This document shows positions 1-7,487 of a stretch of 64,000 nt of DNA, one piece after another (the first letter of the stretch is position 1; each line of letters begins with the position of its first letter). Source of the stretch: Paracoccus haematequi (GTDB lineage Bacteria > Pseudomonadota > Alphaproteobacteria > Rhodobacterales > Rhodobacteraceae); NCBI RefSeq assembly GCF_900631945.1, contig NZ_UZWE01000030.1, forward strand, positions 62,001-126,000, read 5' to 3'. The notes under the pieces are model-generated. The model was not told the DNA's origin. It saw only the letters and a program-made list of their open reading frames with translations, and did no database searches. The translations under genes and the position numbers were made by a program.

Positions 1-1
1 C

Positions 2-454
2 CATGACGCCGATGCCGAGGCCTGGCGCGGCGATCAGGCCGCGCAGCATCGGCCGTAGCCAATCGAATGATAGGCCCCCGACATCGGCGACCGATGCGCC
101 GACATATTCGACCTCAATGGGCCCGACTTTTTCGCGCTTCACAGCAGCCGAGCCATCCACGCCCGCGAAAGTCTCTCTCCCATGGCTTTCCGCAGCTAGG
201 CGGGCCGCGACATGGCCCACACGGATCAGCTCGACCGCGCCCAGCGGATACCACTGGAAATGCCCGGCCAGCCAACGGGAGACCCGCACAAGCGATGCCT
301 CCTGCACGGTTTCATCCGCAGCGATCCATTGCGCCATGGCAGTTTCCGGCGCGGCGACGGCGGCCTCGGGTTCGAGATAGGCCAGTGCGTCGGCAAGGCT
401 GATGAACGACTGCGCCTCGGGATCGGTCAGCAGGTTTCCGACGATCAGGGGCAT
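2..454 (-). CDS. Phage DnaT-like ssDNA-binding family protein, partial
   Basis: The reverse strand is open from an ATG at 454 to the window edge, giving 151 residues with the C-terminus missing. The start reads MPLIVGNLLTDPEAQSF followed by ISLADALAYLEPE. This pattern (a 'LIVxxG...AxSYxSLADAxAYL'-like start) is typical of the DnaT-like single-stranded DNA-binding family found among head-tail completion genes of tailed phages. The gene starts two bases after the stop of the next small gene upstream (TGA 459-457), so the two are probably co-transcribed. The family call comes from the N-terminal pattern only, and the biochemical role of these phage proteins is not firmly known. With the neighbours it marks a prophage edge. 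Confidence 0.5.
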   Translation of the reverse strand, partial: MPLIVGNLLTDPEAQSFISLADALAYLEPEAAVAAPETAMAQWIAADETVQEASLVRVSRWLAGHFQWYPLGAVELIRVGHVAARLAAESHGRETFAGVDGSAAVKREKVGPIEVEYVGASVADVGGLSFDWLRPMLRGLIAAPGLGIGVM

Positions 455-456
455 GG

Positions 457-687
457 TCAATCCTCATCGCTGCAAAAATCGCCGTTCATGAGCTTGGTCT
501 TGAACACCTCGACCAGCCACAGAACGTCGCTGCGATCTTTCAGGGCCGGGCTGGCCCGGCCGTCGAAATTCCCGTCCTTGTCCCATCCGAGGATCAGAAC
601 TTGGTCATAGACGCCAATGGCCTGCTCAAGCACGTTGTCTGGGCTATCCGCCGCATTCTGCGGATAGAACTTAACGACCTCTGACAT
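457..687 (-). CDS. Small phage-type hypothetical protein
   Basis: This 76-residue acidic protein (ending CSDED) has an ATG at 687 and stops two bases before the start of the DnaT-like gene. It contains a segment resembling 'VLILGWDKDGNFDGRAS', a pattern seen in small phage proteins of the kind encoded in morphogenesis clusters. No enzyme motif, membrane segment or signal peptide is visible. The tight spacing with its downstream neighbour and the integrase fragment nearby support a prophage origin. The function is unknown. Confidence 0.55.
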   Translation of the reverse strand: MSEVVKFYPQNAADSPDNVLEQAIGVYDQVLILGWDKDGNFDGRASPALKDRSDVLWLVEVFKTKLMNGDFCSDED

Positions 688-751
688 GGCTCGACCTCGA
701 AATGGAGAAGCTCTCGGGTTGGTCGAGGCGGCATGCGCCGCCCCGCCGTGG

Positions 752-955
752 TTACTTCCTGTCGTCTGCCTTCGGCGCAGGCTTGTCTGCCTCGACGGAC
801 AGATGACCGGCTACGACCGCAGCGGCGAAGCCCTTGGTCTTCACCGGCTCCCCATCCAGCGAGGCGCCGGGCGCGATATGCGCCTGACGCACCTTGTCGC
901 CGTCCTTGACGTTCACGACGCGAACGGCCTGCGATTTGTTGACGATCCGTGCCAT
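752..955 (-). CDS. Small phage-type hypothetical protein
   Basis: A 67-residue protein is read from an ATG at 955 (MARIVNKSQAVRVVNV). It is rich in Val, Ala and Lys and has a charged tail ending PKADDRK. The reading frame extends further upstream, but there it runs antisense to the integrase fragment, so the ATG at 955 is the sensible start. Phage morphogenesis clusters often carry a short protein of this kind near the DnaT-like gene. I do not recognise a defined family. The start lies at the junction with the recombinase stump, so the original upstream phage DNA is missing. Confidence 0.45.
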   Translation of the reverse strand: MARIVNKSQAVRVVNVKDGDKVRQAHIAPGASLDGEPVKTKGFAAAVVAGHLSVEADKPAPKADDRK

Positions 956-957
956 CA

Positions 958-1319
958 GGCAGACCGATCTGGACTTGCTGAAACAGGCCATCAGCCAGGC
1001 GCCGCGCCACATGACATGGCTGGTGACGAAGTTCGGCGCTGCCCGGTCCCACAAGGCTTTCAGCAGTTGGTTCGCGGATGCCGCTGCGAAAGCAGGTCTG
1101 ACGGATGGGAAATCAGCCCATGGCCTGCGCAAGGCCCGCGCCGAATCGCTGGCCGAGGCCGGGGCCACGACCCATCAGATTGCGGCCTGGACCGGCCATG
1201 AAACCCTGTCCGAGGTGCAGCGATACTCCAAGGCGGCAAACCGGAAACGGCTGCTCTCCGGACCGGATCGGGAACGGAAATTGGAAACCGTTATGGAAAC
1301 CGGATCGGAAACCGCTTGA
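958..1319 (+). pseudogene. Tyrosine recombinase (phage integrase), C-terminal remnant
   Basis: The frame ending at 1319 encodes the last third of a tyrosine recombinase. Visible motifs are HGLRK (box II His and Arg), WTGHETLSEVQRY (second His and the nucleophilic Tyr) and a basic end. The N-terminal arm-binding and core-binding domains and the box I Arg are absent. Homology seems to start near 958, exactly where the small phage gene on the other strand starts, so the 5' part was lost by deletion. The stump points at the 3' end of tRNA-Arg about 30 bases away, which is the usual place for an integrase next to its attachment site. It cannot be an active recombinase. Confidence 0.75.
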
Positions 1320-1352
1320 AATCGCATTGAGAACAATGCTCTAGAGATTCAC

Positions 1353-1429
1353 TGGCGATCCCGGAAGGAATCGAACCCTCAACCTGCCGATTAGAAGTCG
1401 GCTGCTCTATCCAGTTGAGCTACGGGACC
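1353..1429 (-). tRNA. tRNA-Arg (anticodon TCT)
   Basis: The reverse strand from 1429 to 1353 folds as a 77-nt tRNA. The acceptor strands are GGTCCCG and CGGGATC, with discriminator G and encoded CCA. The anticodon arm is GCCGA-CTTCTAA-TCGGC, giving anticodon TCT, which reads AGA. The T-arm contains GGTTCGATTCC. The gene is complete. The integrase stump abuts its 3' end, so it probably served as an attB site. Confidence 0.95.
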
Positions 1430-1470
1430 GTCAGGCCGATGTTTTGCGGGATCGCAGGCCGATGCGCAAG

Positions 1471-1938
1471 TCACAGCGTGCGGGTCATGAAGACGCTGTT
1501 CGGATCGGGACGATAGGCCCCGAAAGGCGGGCATTCGACGAAACCGCCGCGCGCATACAGACCCCGCGCGGCGGCAAAGCCGGGCTGCGCGCCGGTTTCC
1601 AGCGACAACCGCGTCAGCCCGACCCGGCGCGCATGGTCGATCAGCCGGTCCAGCATCAGCCGCGACAGGCCCCCGCCCCGTGCTTCGGCCAGGATGTGCA
1701 TGGACTTGATCTCTCCATGCCGGAGATCCAGGCGCTTCAGCGCCGCCATGCCCACAGGGGCACCGGCGCGGCGCAGCACGAAAAAGTCGATCTGCGGCGA
1801 AACCAGCGTCTCGCGCGGCATCATGTGGATGGATTCGGGCGGCGTATCGGCGTGCATGTCCGCAGTGTGGCGCTGGAACAGCAGGGCCAGGTCGTCGGCC
1901 AGCGGCGATTCGGCGGCAAAGGACAGCGTTTCCGTCAC
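1471..1938 (-). CDS. GNAT family N-acetyltransferase
   Basis: This 155-residue protein has the GNAT acyl-CoA-binding pattern. A beta-strand 'GMAALKRLD' is followed by 'EIKSMHILAEARGGGLSRLML', where the Q/RxxGxG/A pyrophosphate loop appears as ARGGGL near residues 86-91, and the C-terminal part reads LYARGGFVECPPFG. The length is normal for a single GNAT domain. The substrate cannot be read from sequence; it is likely a small molecule or a protein N-terminus. The gene is transcribed away from tRNA-Arg in the same direction as carD and is separated from it by a terminator. Confidence 0.8.
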   Translation of the reverse strand: MTETLSFAAESPLADDLALLFQRHTADMHADTPPESIHMMPRETLVSPQIDFFVLRRAGAPVGMAALKRLDLRHGEIKSMHILAEARGGGLSRLMLDRLIDHARRVGLTRLSLETGAQPGFAAARGLYARGGFVECPPFGAYRPDPNSVFMTRTL

Positions 1939-1964
1939 GGGCGGCCCCTGGGAAGGCGGACAGC

Positions 1965-1989
1965 AAAAGGGCGGCCGCGCGGGCCGCCC
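1965..1989 (-). terminator. Intrinsic terminator downstream of carD
   Basis: A perfect 8-bp stem (969-976 and 982-989 within 1900-2000; GGGCGGCC paired with GGCCGCCC, loop GCGCG) is followed on the minus strand by TTTTG. It lies 19 bases past the carD stop, so it should end carD transcription before the GNAT gene. Confidence 0.75.
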
Positions 1990-2007
1990 CTGACAATAGT
2001 TCTGAAA

Positions 2008-2517
2008 TCAGGCGGCGCGGGACAGCAGCACTTCCTCGACGCTCTTCTGGGCTGCACCCTCGTCCAGACCTCTGACCGCCGCGACTTCGCGGGTCAGCCG
2101 GTCCAGGGCAGCTTCGTACAGCTGGCGTTCGGAATAGGACTGTTCGCGCTGATCGTCATTGCGGTGCAGGTCGCGCACCACCTCGGCAATGGACATCAGG
2201 TCGCCGGAGTTGATCTTCTGGTCGTATTCCTGCGCCCGGCGCGACCACATCGCGCGCTTGACGCGGGCCTTGCCTTTCAGTGTCTCCAGGGCGCGGTCGA
2301 TCAGGTCGGGGGTCGACAGGCTGCGCATCCCGATTTCCGAGGCACGGGCGGTCGGAACGCGCAGGGTCATCTTGTCCTTCTCGAAAGAGATGACGAACAT
2401 CTCCAGCCGCAGGCCCGCGACTTCCTGTTCGTCGATCGAGACGATGCGGCCGACGCCATGGGCCGGATAGACGACGAAATCATCGGGGCGGAATTCGTTT
2501 TTCTTGGTCTTGGACAT
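2008..2517 (-). CDS. carD: CarD/CdnL family transcription regulator
   Basis: This 169-residue protein begins with a CdnL-type RNA polymerase-interacting module ('FRPDDFVVYPAHGVGRI', then 'VISFEKDKMTLRVP') and continues with the helical DNA-contacting C-terminal domain. CarD-family proteins bind the RNA polymerase beta subunit and stabilise open promoter complexes; in Rhodobacter-type bacteria CarD compensates for weak promoters lacking a conserved -7 T. The start at 2517 is preceded by AAGAGGAAG, a good ribosome binding site. Ferredoxin fdxA lies upstream on the same strand, an arrangement I associate with this family. Confidence 0.9.
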   Translation of the reverse strand: MSKTKKNEFRPDDFVVYPAHGVGRIVSIDEQEVAGLRLEMFVISFEKDKMTLRVPTARASEIGMRSLSTPDLIDRALETLKGKARVKRAMWSRRAQEYDQKINSGDLMSIAEVVRDLHRNDDQREQSYSERQLYEAALDRLTREVAAVRGLDEGAAQKSVEEVLLSRAA

Positions 2518-2839
2518 CTGGCTTCCTCTTGGTAGTGCCTTGAGAAGGACACAAAGAACCGAAAGCGGCGCAAGCCACCTTCGGTGCGTTTTTTGATCGT
2601 GATGTCATCCCTGCTCGGCAGAAAGCAGGAAATCGGCAGTTCGGGGCGCACATCCTTTGGGCCTCTGACTCCCATCAGATGCGAATGTTTCCTGAATATA
2701 GCATAAATAAGACGCTAAAAAAAGCATCCTGTGGGGATTGTTCCCCGGCTGGCGTTCCGCCTTAAATTTATTAAAGTTCAATTACTTAAGGCAGGAATGC
2801 CGAAAAATTGACGCGGCGGCAGCCAGCGAATCGCGACGG
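2518..2839. other. Intergenic region between fdxA and carD, candidate carD promoter
   Basis: This 320-base stretch holds no convincing gene. Its middle (about 2690-2800) is AT-rich for this genome. On the minus strand it contains a TATATT hexamer near 2694-2701 preceded by a T-rich block at -35 distance, a plausible carD promoter. It also holds an inverted repeat GCCTTAA...TTAAGGC around 2759-2792 between the fdxA stop and that promoter. Both readings are by eye. Confidence 0.35.
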
Positions 2840-3178
2840 TCAGTCGCCCTCGCCCGGCGCTTCGGAAAAATACTTCTCCAACTTGCCCGGAACGCCGTCC
2901 ATCTCGGCGGCGGTGGGCAGCGGATCCTTTTTCTGGGTGATGACCGGCCACAGTTCCGAATATTTGCGGTTGAACTCGACCCATTCCTCCATGGCCGGTT
3001 CGGTATCCGGGCGGATCGCATCGGCGGGGCATTCCGGCTCGCAAACGCCGCAGTCGATGCATTCGTCGGGATGGATTACCAGGGTGTTTTCACCCTCATA
3101 AAAGCAGTCCACGGGGCAGACCTCGACGCAGTCGGTGTATTTGCACATGATGCAATTATCGGTCACGACATAGGTCAT
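2840..3178 (-). CDS. fdxA: 7Fe ferredoxin FdxA
   Basis: This 112-residue seven-iron ferredoxin carries a [3Fe-4S] and a [4Fe-4S] cluster. The cysteine pattern is CIMCKYTDC (residues 9-17) with CPVDC, then [12 protein letters not shown]. The C-terminal extension (about residues 60-112) is typical of the FdxA family. It is a soluble electron carrier whose partner is not defined here. I chose the ATG at 3178 (MTYVVTDN), as in the family, because GGAG lies six bases before it; an ATG 12 bases upstream has its SD too close. Confidence 0.92.
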   Translation of the reverse strand: MTYVVTDNCIMCKYTDCVEVCPVDCFYEGENTLVIHPDECIDCGVCEPECPADAIRPDTEPAMEEWVEFNRKYSELWPVITQKKDPLPTAAEMDGVPGKLEKYFSEAPGEGD

Positions 3179-3324
3179 CAGAGGCTCCATTCCTTCCGAG
3201 GGCTAGTTACGCCCCGGTGTCCGATCATTCAAGGCCGCAGCTTTGGAAAAGACTGCCGTTTCGTGAAAGCGCGCAAGCGGAAAACGCCGTTCCCGGCGGG
3301 CCGGGCGCATCCGAACGGGATCCG

Positions 3325-3603
3325 TCAGGCGGGTTCGTCCAGGTCGTGATACAGAGCCTGGGCCTCGGTCGCGGGGCCGCGCCGCTGGCCAAGCGCGGTG
3401 ATTTCCAACGCGCGCACCTGGCCAAAGGCCGACACCACGACCCGGTCGCCCGGCCGGACCAGCTTGCCCGGCTTGTTACAGGGCTGGTCGTTCACGCGGA
3501 CGCCCCCGCCCTCGACCCGTTCGACGGCAATCGCGCGGGACTTGAAGACCCGCGCGAAAAACAGCCACTTGTCCAGTCGCAGCCCGTCGGGACTGTCCGT
3601 CAC
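3325..3603 (-). CDS. S4-domain RNA-binding protein (Hsp15-like)
   Basis: A 92-residue protein made almost entirely of one S4 domain: 'LRLDKWLFFARVFKSR' (residues 8-23), then 'GGVRVNDQP' and 'KPGKLVRPGDRV'. S4 proteins of the Hsp15 type bind structured RNA, and Hsp15 recognises stalled 50S subunits carrying peptidyl-tRNA. The start overlaps the stop of the helicase gene by four bases, so the two are translationally coupled and may act on the same RNA. The specific target is inference. Confidence 0.85.
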   Translation of the reverse strand: MTDSPDGLRLDKWLFFARVFKSRAIAVERVEGGGVRVNDQPCNKPGKLVRPGDRVVVSAFGQVRALEITALGQRRGPATEAQALYHDLDEPA

Positions 3604-6542
3604 TTCTTGTCCTTCAGCGCCGCGAGGATGGCGAAGGGGCTATCGGGATCGGCCTTCTTTTCAGGCCGGGACGAGAAGGTCGCGGGCTTGTTGTGCTGCG
3701 GCTTGCCGCCCTTCTTGAAGTTGTCCTTGCCGCGCGGTTTGCCGCCGCCCTCGCCGTGATCGCGCTTGTCGCGGCGTTCGCGGTTCGGGCGCCCGCCTTC
3801 GGGACGATCCTGCCGGTCGCCCTGATGGGCGGAGCGGTCGCCCCGTTCCGGACGGTCGGCTGCGGCGCCGTCCTGACCTGCGCCGTCGCGGCGCGGGCCG
3901 CCCCGGCGTCCCTGCCCATCGCCCTGCGGACGGCGGTTCGGGCGCGGCTTCGGCGCCCAGCGGAAGGTATAGAATACCTCCATCTCGGGCTCGGCTTCCT
4001 CGATCACCTCGCCCGATGCTTCGGCCTCGGCGCGGCGTTTCTCGGCCTGCTCGGCCTCCCATTTCGCGCGGGTCTCGGCGGCGAGGACGCTTTCTTCCTC
4101 GGTCAGCGGGGCGTCGGACGCCTCGCCTTCCGGCGCGGGCGCCGCGACCGGAACCTCGGCCGTCTTGATCTTGGCACGCTCGCCACGCTCGGCGGCATAG
4201 CCCAGGCCTTCCATCAGCTTCGAGAACTGCTCCAGCGTCATGCCGGTGATCGACAGCATGTCGGGATTGGCCTCGAACCCGCTGCGCGTGTCCTGGGTGC
4301 GCAGCAGATCGGCCAGCCGTTCCAGCATGTCGATGCGGATCGCCCGTTCGCCAGCCGGACGGTATCCCGACAGCGTATAGTGCTGTTCGGGCACCTCGGC
4401 GATATGCGGGATCGTGACCAGGCCGGGCGGGGGGCTTTCCGGGAAGGTGTCCAGCCCTTCGGCCAGCGACCACAGCACCAGCCGCAGCCGGGTCGGCGCG
4501 GGTTTCAGCAGAGCGGGCATGAAGATCGTGAACTGGCCGAAGCGGACGCCGTGCTTGCGCAGCGCGCCGCGGGCTTCCTGGTCCAGTTCCTTGACCTCGT
4601 GCGCCACGCCGTCGCGCGGCAGGATGCCCAGCGATTCCACCAGCCGGAAGGCGAAGCCGCGCGCAAGCCCGGTCAGCGCCTCGTCCTTTTGCAGGGTCAG
4701 CAGAGGCTCGAACAAGGCCGCCACCTTGCGGTCGATGAAGTGCTGCAAGCGGCGCTTGACCTTCTCGGCGATCTCGGGGCCCGCTTCCTCGTCCACGAAG
4801 ACCTCGACGCCGGGATGCAGGGCGTCGGCCCCGCGCACCAGCTTGCCGATGGCGGCGGTGCCCCACATCAGCCCGCCCTGTTCCGTGTAATCCAGCTCGG
4901 TATCCGGTGCGTTGTAGAAGCGGTCGGCGCGCAGGTGGAATTCCGGGCGCAGCGCCTCGTAGCTGGCGCGGTTCAGCATCCGGGCCTCGTCCGCCGTTGC
5001 GGTCTGGTCGGGGCGGAAGCGGAAGCCTTCCAGACGGCCGGCGAATTCGCCCTCGACCGTCACTTCGCCCTTATCGTTCACTTCGGCCACAAGGCTCTCC
5101 TTCTGCTTGAGCCGGCGCAGCAGCACCGAGGTGCGCCGGTCCACAAATCGTTGGGTCAGCGCCGCGTGCAACGCGTCCGACAAGCGGTCTTCTACCGCGC
5201 GAGTCTCGCCGCGCCAATGGCTTTCGTCCTGCACCCAGCCGGATCTCTGCGCGACATAGGTCCAGGTGCGGATATAGGCCAGCCGCTTGGACAGCGCGTC
5301 GATATCGCCATGGGTCCGGTCGATCCGCCGGATCGCGGCGGCCAGCCAGTCCGACGGAATGGCCCCATCTTGCAGGAAGCCGAAGATTCGCGCCAGCAGG
5401 CTGGTATGTTCGACAGGCGAGATCCCGCGAAAATCCGGCACGCGGCACACGTCCCATAAAAGCCGCACATCCTGCCCGCCCTGCACGCGGTCGCGGATTT
5501 CCGGGATGTCGCGCAGCGATTTCAGCGCCTGCACGTCGTCCGCGTCCCGGCCCCGGCCCAGCAGCGCGTGGCCCGACGGCGATTCCAGACTGTCCACCAG
5601 GCGGTCCATGGTCCCGAATTGCAGGTCCGAGTTGCGCCAGGTCAGCCGCTGGATCGGCGCGAAGCGGTGGTTCTCGATGGCGTCGATCAGGCCTTCGTCC
5701 AGAATCTCGGCCTCTCCGGTCACGCCGAAGGTGCCGGATTCGATGTGCCGCCCCGCCCGGCCGGCGATCTGGCCCATCTCGTGCGGGAACAGCGGGCGGA
5801 CGCGGCGGCCGTCGAACTTGTGCGTGGCGGAAAAGGCCACATGCCGGATGTCCAGATTCAGGCCCATGCCGATGGCATCCGTGGCGACCAGGTAATCGAC
5901 CTCTCCGGCCTGATACATGGCGACCTGAGCGTTGCGCGTGCGGGGCGACAGCGCGCCCATGACGACCGCACAGCCGCCCTTCTGCCGCCGGATCAGTTCG
6001 GCCATGGCATAGACGTCATCGACCGAAAAGCCGACGATGGCGGACCGCGCCGGCATCCGCGACAGCTTCTTGGACCCCGACCAGGACAGCCGCGACAGCC
6101 GGTCGCGCCGCTGGAACTGCACGCCGGGGATCAACGCGGCGATGGCCGGGCGCATCGTGTCGCTGCCCAGAAACAGCGTTTCGTGCAGGCCGCGCATCTT
6201 CAGCAGGCGGTCGGTGAACACATGGCCGCGTTCGGGATCGGCGCAAAGCTGGATTTCGTCGATGGCGACGAAATCGGCGGCGATGTCGGGCATCGCCTCG
6301 GTCGTGGCCACCCAGTATTGCACACGGTCGGGGACGATGCGTTCCTCGCCCGTGACCAGGGCCACGACCGATGGGCCGCGCGCCTTGACGATGCGGTCAT
6401 AGACCTCGCGTGCCAGCAGGCGCAGGGGCAGGCCGATGACGCCGGTGCGGTGCGCCAGCATCCGCTCGATCGCGTAATGCGTCTTGCCGGTGTTGGTCGG
6501 CCCAAGGATGGCCGTGACGCGGCCGCGTTCATGAATTGTCAT
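3600..6542 (-). CDS. SUV3-like DExH RNA helicase with basic disordered tail
   Basis: This 980-residue helicase has its Walker A motif GPTNTGKT at residues 14-21, DEIQ at 95-98 and QIAGRAGRH at 258-266, the motif VI region. The layout and the GPTNTGKTHYAIERM start match the mitochondrial SUV3-type helicases that occur in alphaproteobacteria. From about residue 855 the protein becomes a low-complexity tail rich in Arg, Gly, Asp and Lys (repeats of the RGD/RPxxG kind), probably an RNA-binding or phase-separating extension. Downstream and overlapping by four bases is an S4 protein, suggesting joint action in RNA decay or ribosome metabolism. SUV3 partners with an exoribonuclease in mitochondria; no such partner is encoded next to it here. 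Confidence 0.85.
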   Translation of the reverse strand: MTIHERGRVTAILGPTNTGKTHYAIERMLAHRTGVIGLPLRLLAREVYDRIVKARGPSVVALVTGEERIVPDRVQYWVATTEAMPDIAADFVAIDEIQLCADPERGHVFTDRLLKMRGLHETLFLGSDTMRPAIAALIPGVQFQRRDRLSRLSWSGSKKLSRMPARSAIVGFSVDDVYAMAELIRRQKGGCAVVMGALSPRTRNAQVAMYQAGEVDYLVATDAIGMGLNLDIRHVAFSATHKFDGRRVRPLFPHEMGQIAGRAGRHIESGTFGVTGEAEILDEGLIDAIENHRFAPIQRLTWRNSDLQFGTMDRLVDSLESPSGHALLGRGRDADDVQALKSLRDIPEIRDRVQGGQDVRLLWDVCRVPDFRGISPVEHTSLLARIFGFLQDGAIPSDWLAAAIRRIDRTHGDIDALSKRLAYIRTWTYVAQRSGWVQDESHWRGETRAVEDRLSDALHAALTQRFVDRRTSVLLRRLKQKESLVAEVNDKGEVTVEGEFAGRLEGFRFRPDQTATADEARMLNRASYEALRPEFHLRADRFYNAPDTELDYTEQGGLMWGTAAIGKLVRGADALHPGVEVFVDEEAGPEIAEKVKRRLQHFIDRKVAALFEPLLTLQKDEALTGLARGFAFRLVESLGILPRDGVAHEVKELDQEARGALRKHGVRFGQFTIFMPALLKPAPTRLRLVLWSLAEGLDTFPESPPPGLVTIPHIAEVPEQHYTLSGYRPAGERAIRIDMLERLADLLRTQDTRSGFEANPDMLSITGMTLEQFSKLMEGLGYAAERGERAKIKTAEVPVAAPAPEGEASDAPLTEEESVLAAETRAKWEAEQAEKRRAEAEASGEVIEEAEPEMEVFYTFRWAPKPRPNRRPQGDGQGRRGGPRRDGAGQDGAAADRPERGDRSAHQGDRQDRPEGGRPNRERRDKRDHGEGGGKPRGKDNFKKGGKPQHNKPATFSSRPEKKADPDSPFAILAALKDKK

Positions 6543-6545
6543 GGC

Positions 6546-7130
6546 CTAGATATCGGTGCCGTCCTGCTGCCGTTCCAGACGCGCCACGCCATCGATCGCC
6601 TCTTGCTGGTGGGGATGGATGGCCAGGCTTTCGCGGAAGGCGGCCAGGGCGCGTTCGGTATCGCCGGTTTCCTCCAGCATGATGGCCAGTTGGGTCAGCG
6701 CGGGAAAATGGCGCGGCTCCAGTTGCAGGGTCCGGGACAGATCCTGGAAGGCGGGGCCGAACTGCCCGGCGGCGGCATAGGCGGCGGCGCGGGTATAGAA
6801 GCCCGCCGGAAAATCCGGGGCGTGGTCGGTCAGCGCGGTCAGATGGCCTATGGCGGCCTGGGTATCGCCCTGGTCCAGGGCTTCCTCGCCCCGCTGCAAC
6901 AGCAGGTCCATCGCGGCGGATCCCGATTTCGACCATTCGCGCAGGATGTCCGATTCGGCGATGCGCCAGGATTCGCCCTGAGGTTCGGCCAGGCGGCGGA
7001 AAAGATCGTCCATATCGGGGCGATCCTGGGCCCCGGCCGCCAAAGCGGTTGCGGAAATGACGAAAAAGGTAATTATTCCGTGGCGGAATGCCGCGACGAC
7101 ATTATGGATAATGTGGCGGACGGGACGCAT
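6546..7130 (-). CDS. Secreted TPR-repeat protein
   Basis: This 194-residue protein starts at 7130 with a basic N-terminus and a hydrophobic stretch ending ALAAGAQ, a signal peptide probably cleaved near residue 33. The rest consists of about three tetratricopeptide repeats (for example 'ALDQGDTQAAIGHLTALTDHAP', shown here only as ALDQGDTQAAIGHL, and 'TGDTERALAAFRESLAIHP'). It is likely a periplasmic scaffold; no enzymatic motif is seen. It lies three bases upstream of the helicase start region on the same strand and diverges from the SCP2 gene. Confidence 0.8.
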   Translation of the reverse strand: MRPVRHIIHNVVAAFRHGIITFFVISATALAAGAQDRPDMDDLFRRLAEPQGESWRIAESDILREWSKSGSAAMDLLLQRGEEALDQGDTQAAIGHLTALTDHAPDFPAGFYTRAAAYAAAGQFGPAFQDLSRTLQLEPRHFPALTQLAIMLEETGDTERALAAFRESLAIHPHQQEAIDGVARLERQQDGTDI

Positions 7131-7197
7131 ATGAATGATGTTATCCAGCCCGCTTGCCGGGCGCCAGCCCACCCGAAACGAAAGACCTGGAAAAAAG

Positions 7198-7482
7198 ATG
7201 AGCAATGTTGTGAATGCGGCCGTCGAGAAGCTGAACGAAAAGATCGGCACGTTCGGATCGACCGCCAAATTCGTGATCGAGGATGAAGGCGCGATCATGA
7301 TCGACCAGAACGGCGTCCGCGCAGGCGACGAAGAGGCCGAGGTGACGCTGTTCGCCAGCCGCGACACCTTCGAAGGCATCCTGAACGGCAGCGTCAACCC
7401 GGCCACCGCCTTCATGATGGGCAAGCTGAGGATCGACGGGTCGATGGGTGTCGCCATGCAACTGGGCCAGGCGCTGTCCTGA
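7198..7482 (+). CDS. SCP2 sterol-binding domain protein
   Basis: A 94-residue single SCP2 domain protein. The pattern 'KFVIEDEGAIMID', 'DVTLFAS'-like strand (AEVTLFASRDTFEGIL) and 'AFMMGKLRIDGSMGVAMQL' fits the SCP2/UbiJ-like lipid-binding fold at full length. I start it at 7198, after AAAGACCTGGAAAAAAG, since the open frame upstream has no homology and overlaps the promoter region of the divergent gene. These proteins bind hydrophobic ligands in the cytoplasm. It sits five bases ahead of a lysophospholipase-type hydrolase, so a lipid role for the pair is plausible. Confidence 0.88.
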   Translation: MSNVVNAAVEKLNEKIGTFGSTAKFVIEDEGAIMIDQNGVRAGDEEAEVTLFASRDTFEGILNGSVNPATAFMMGKLRIDGSMGVAMQLGQALS

Positions 7483-7487
7483 TCCCC

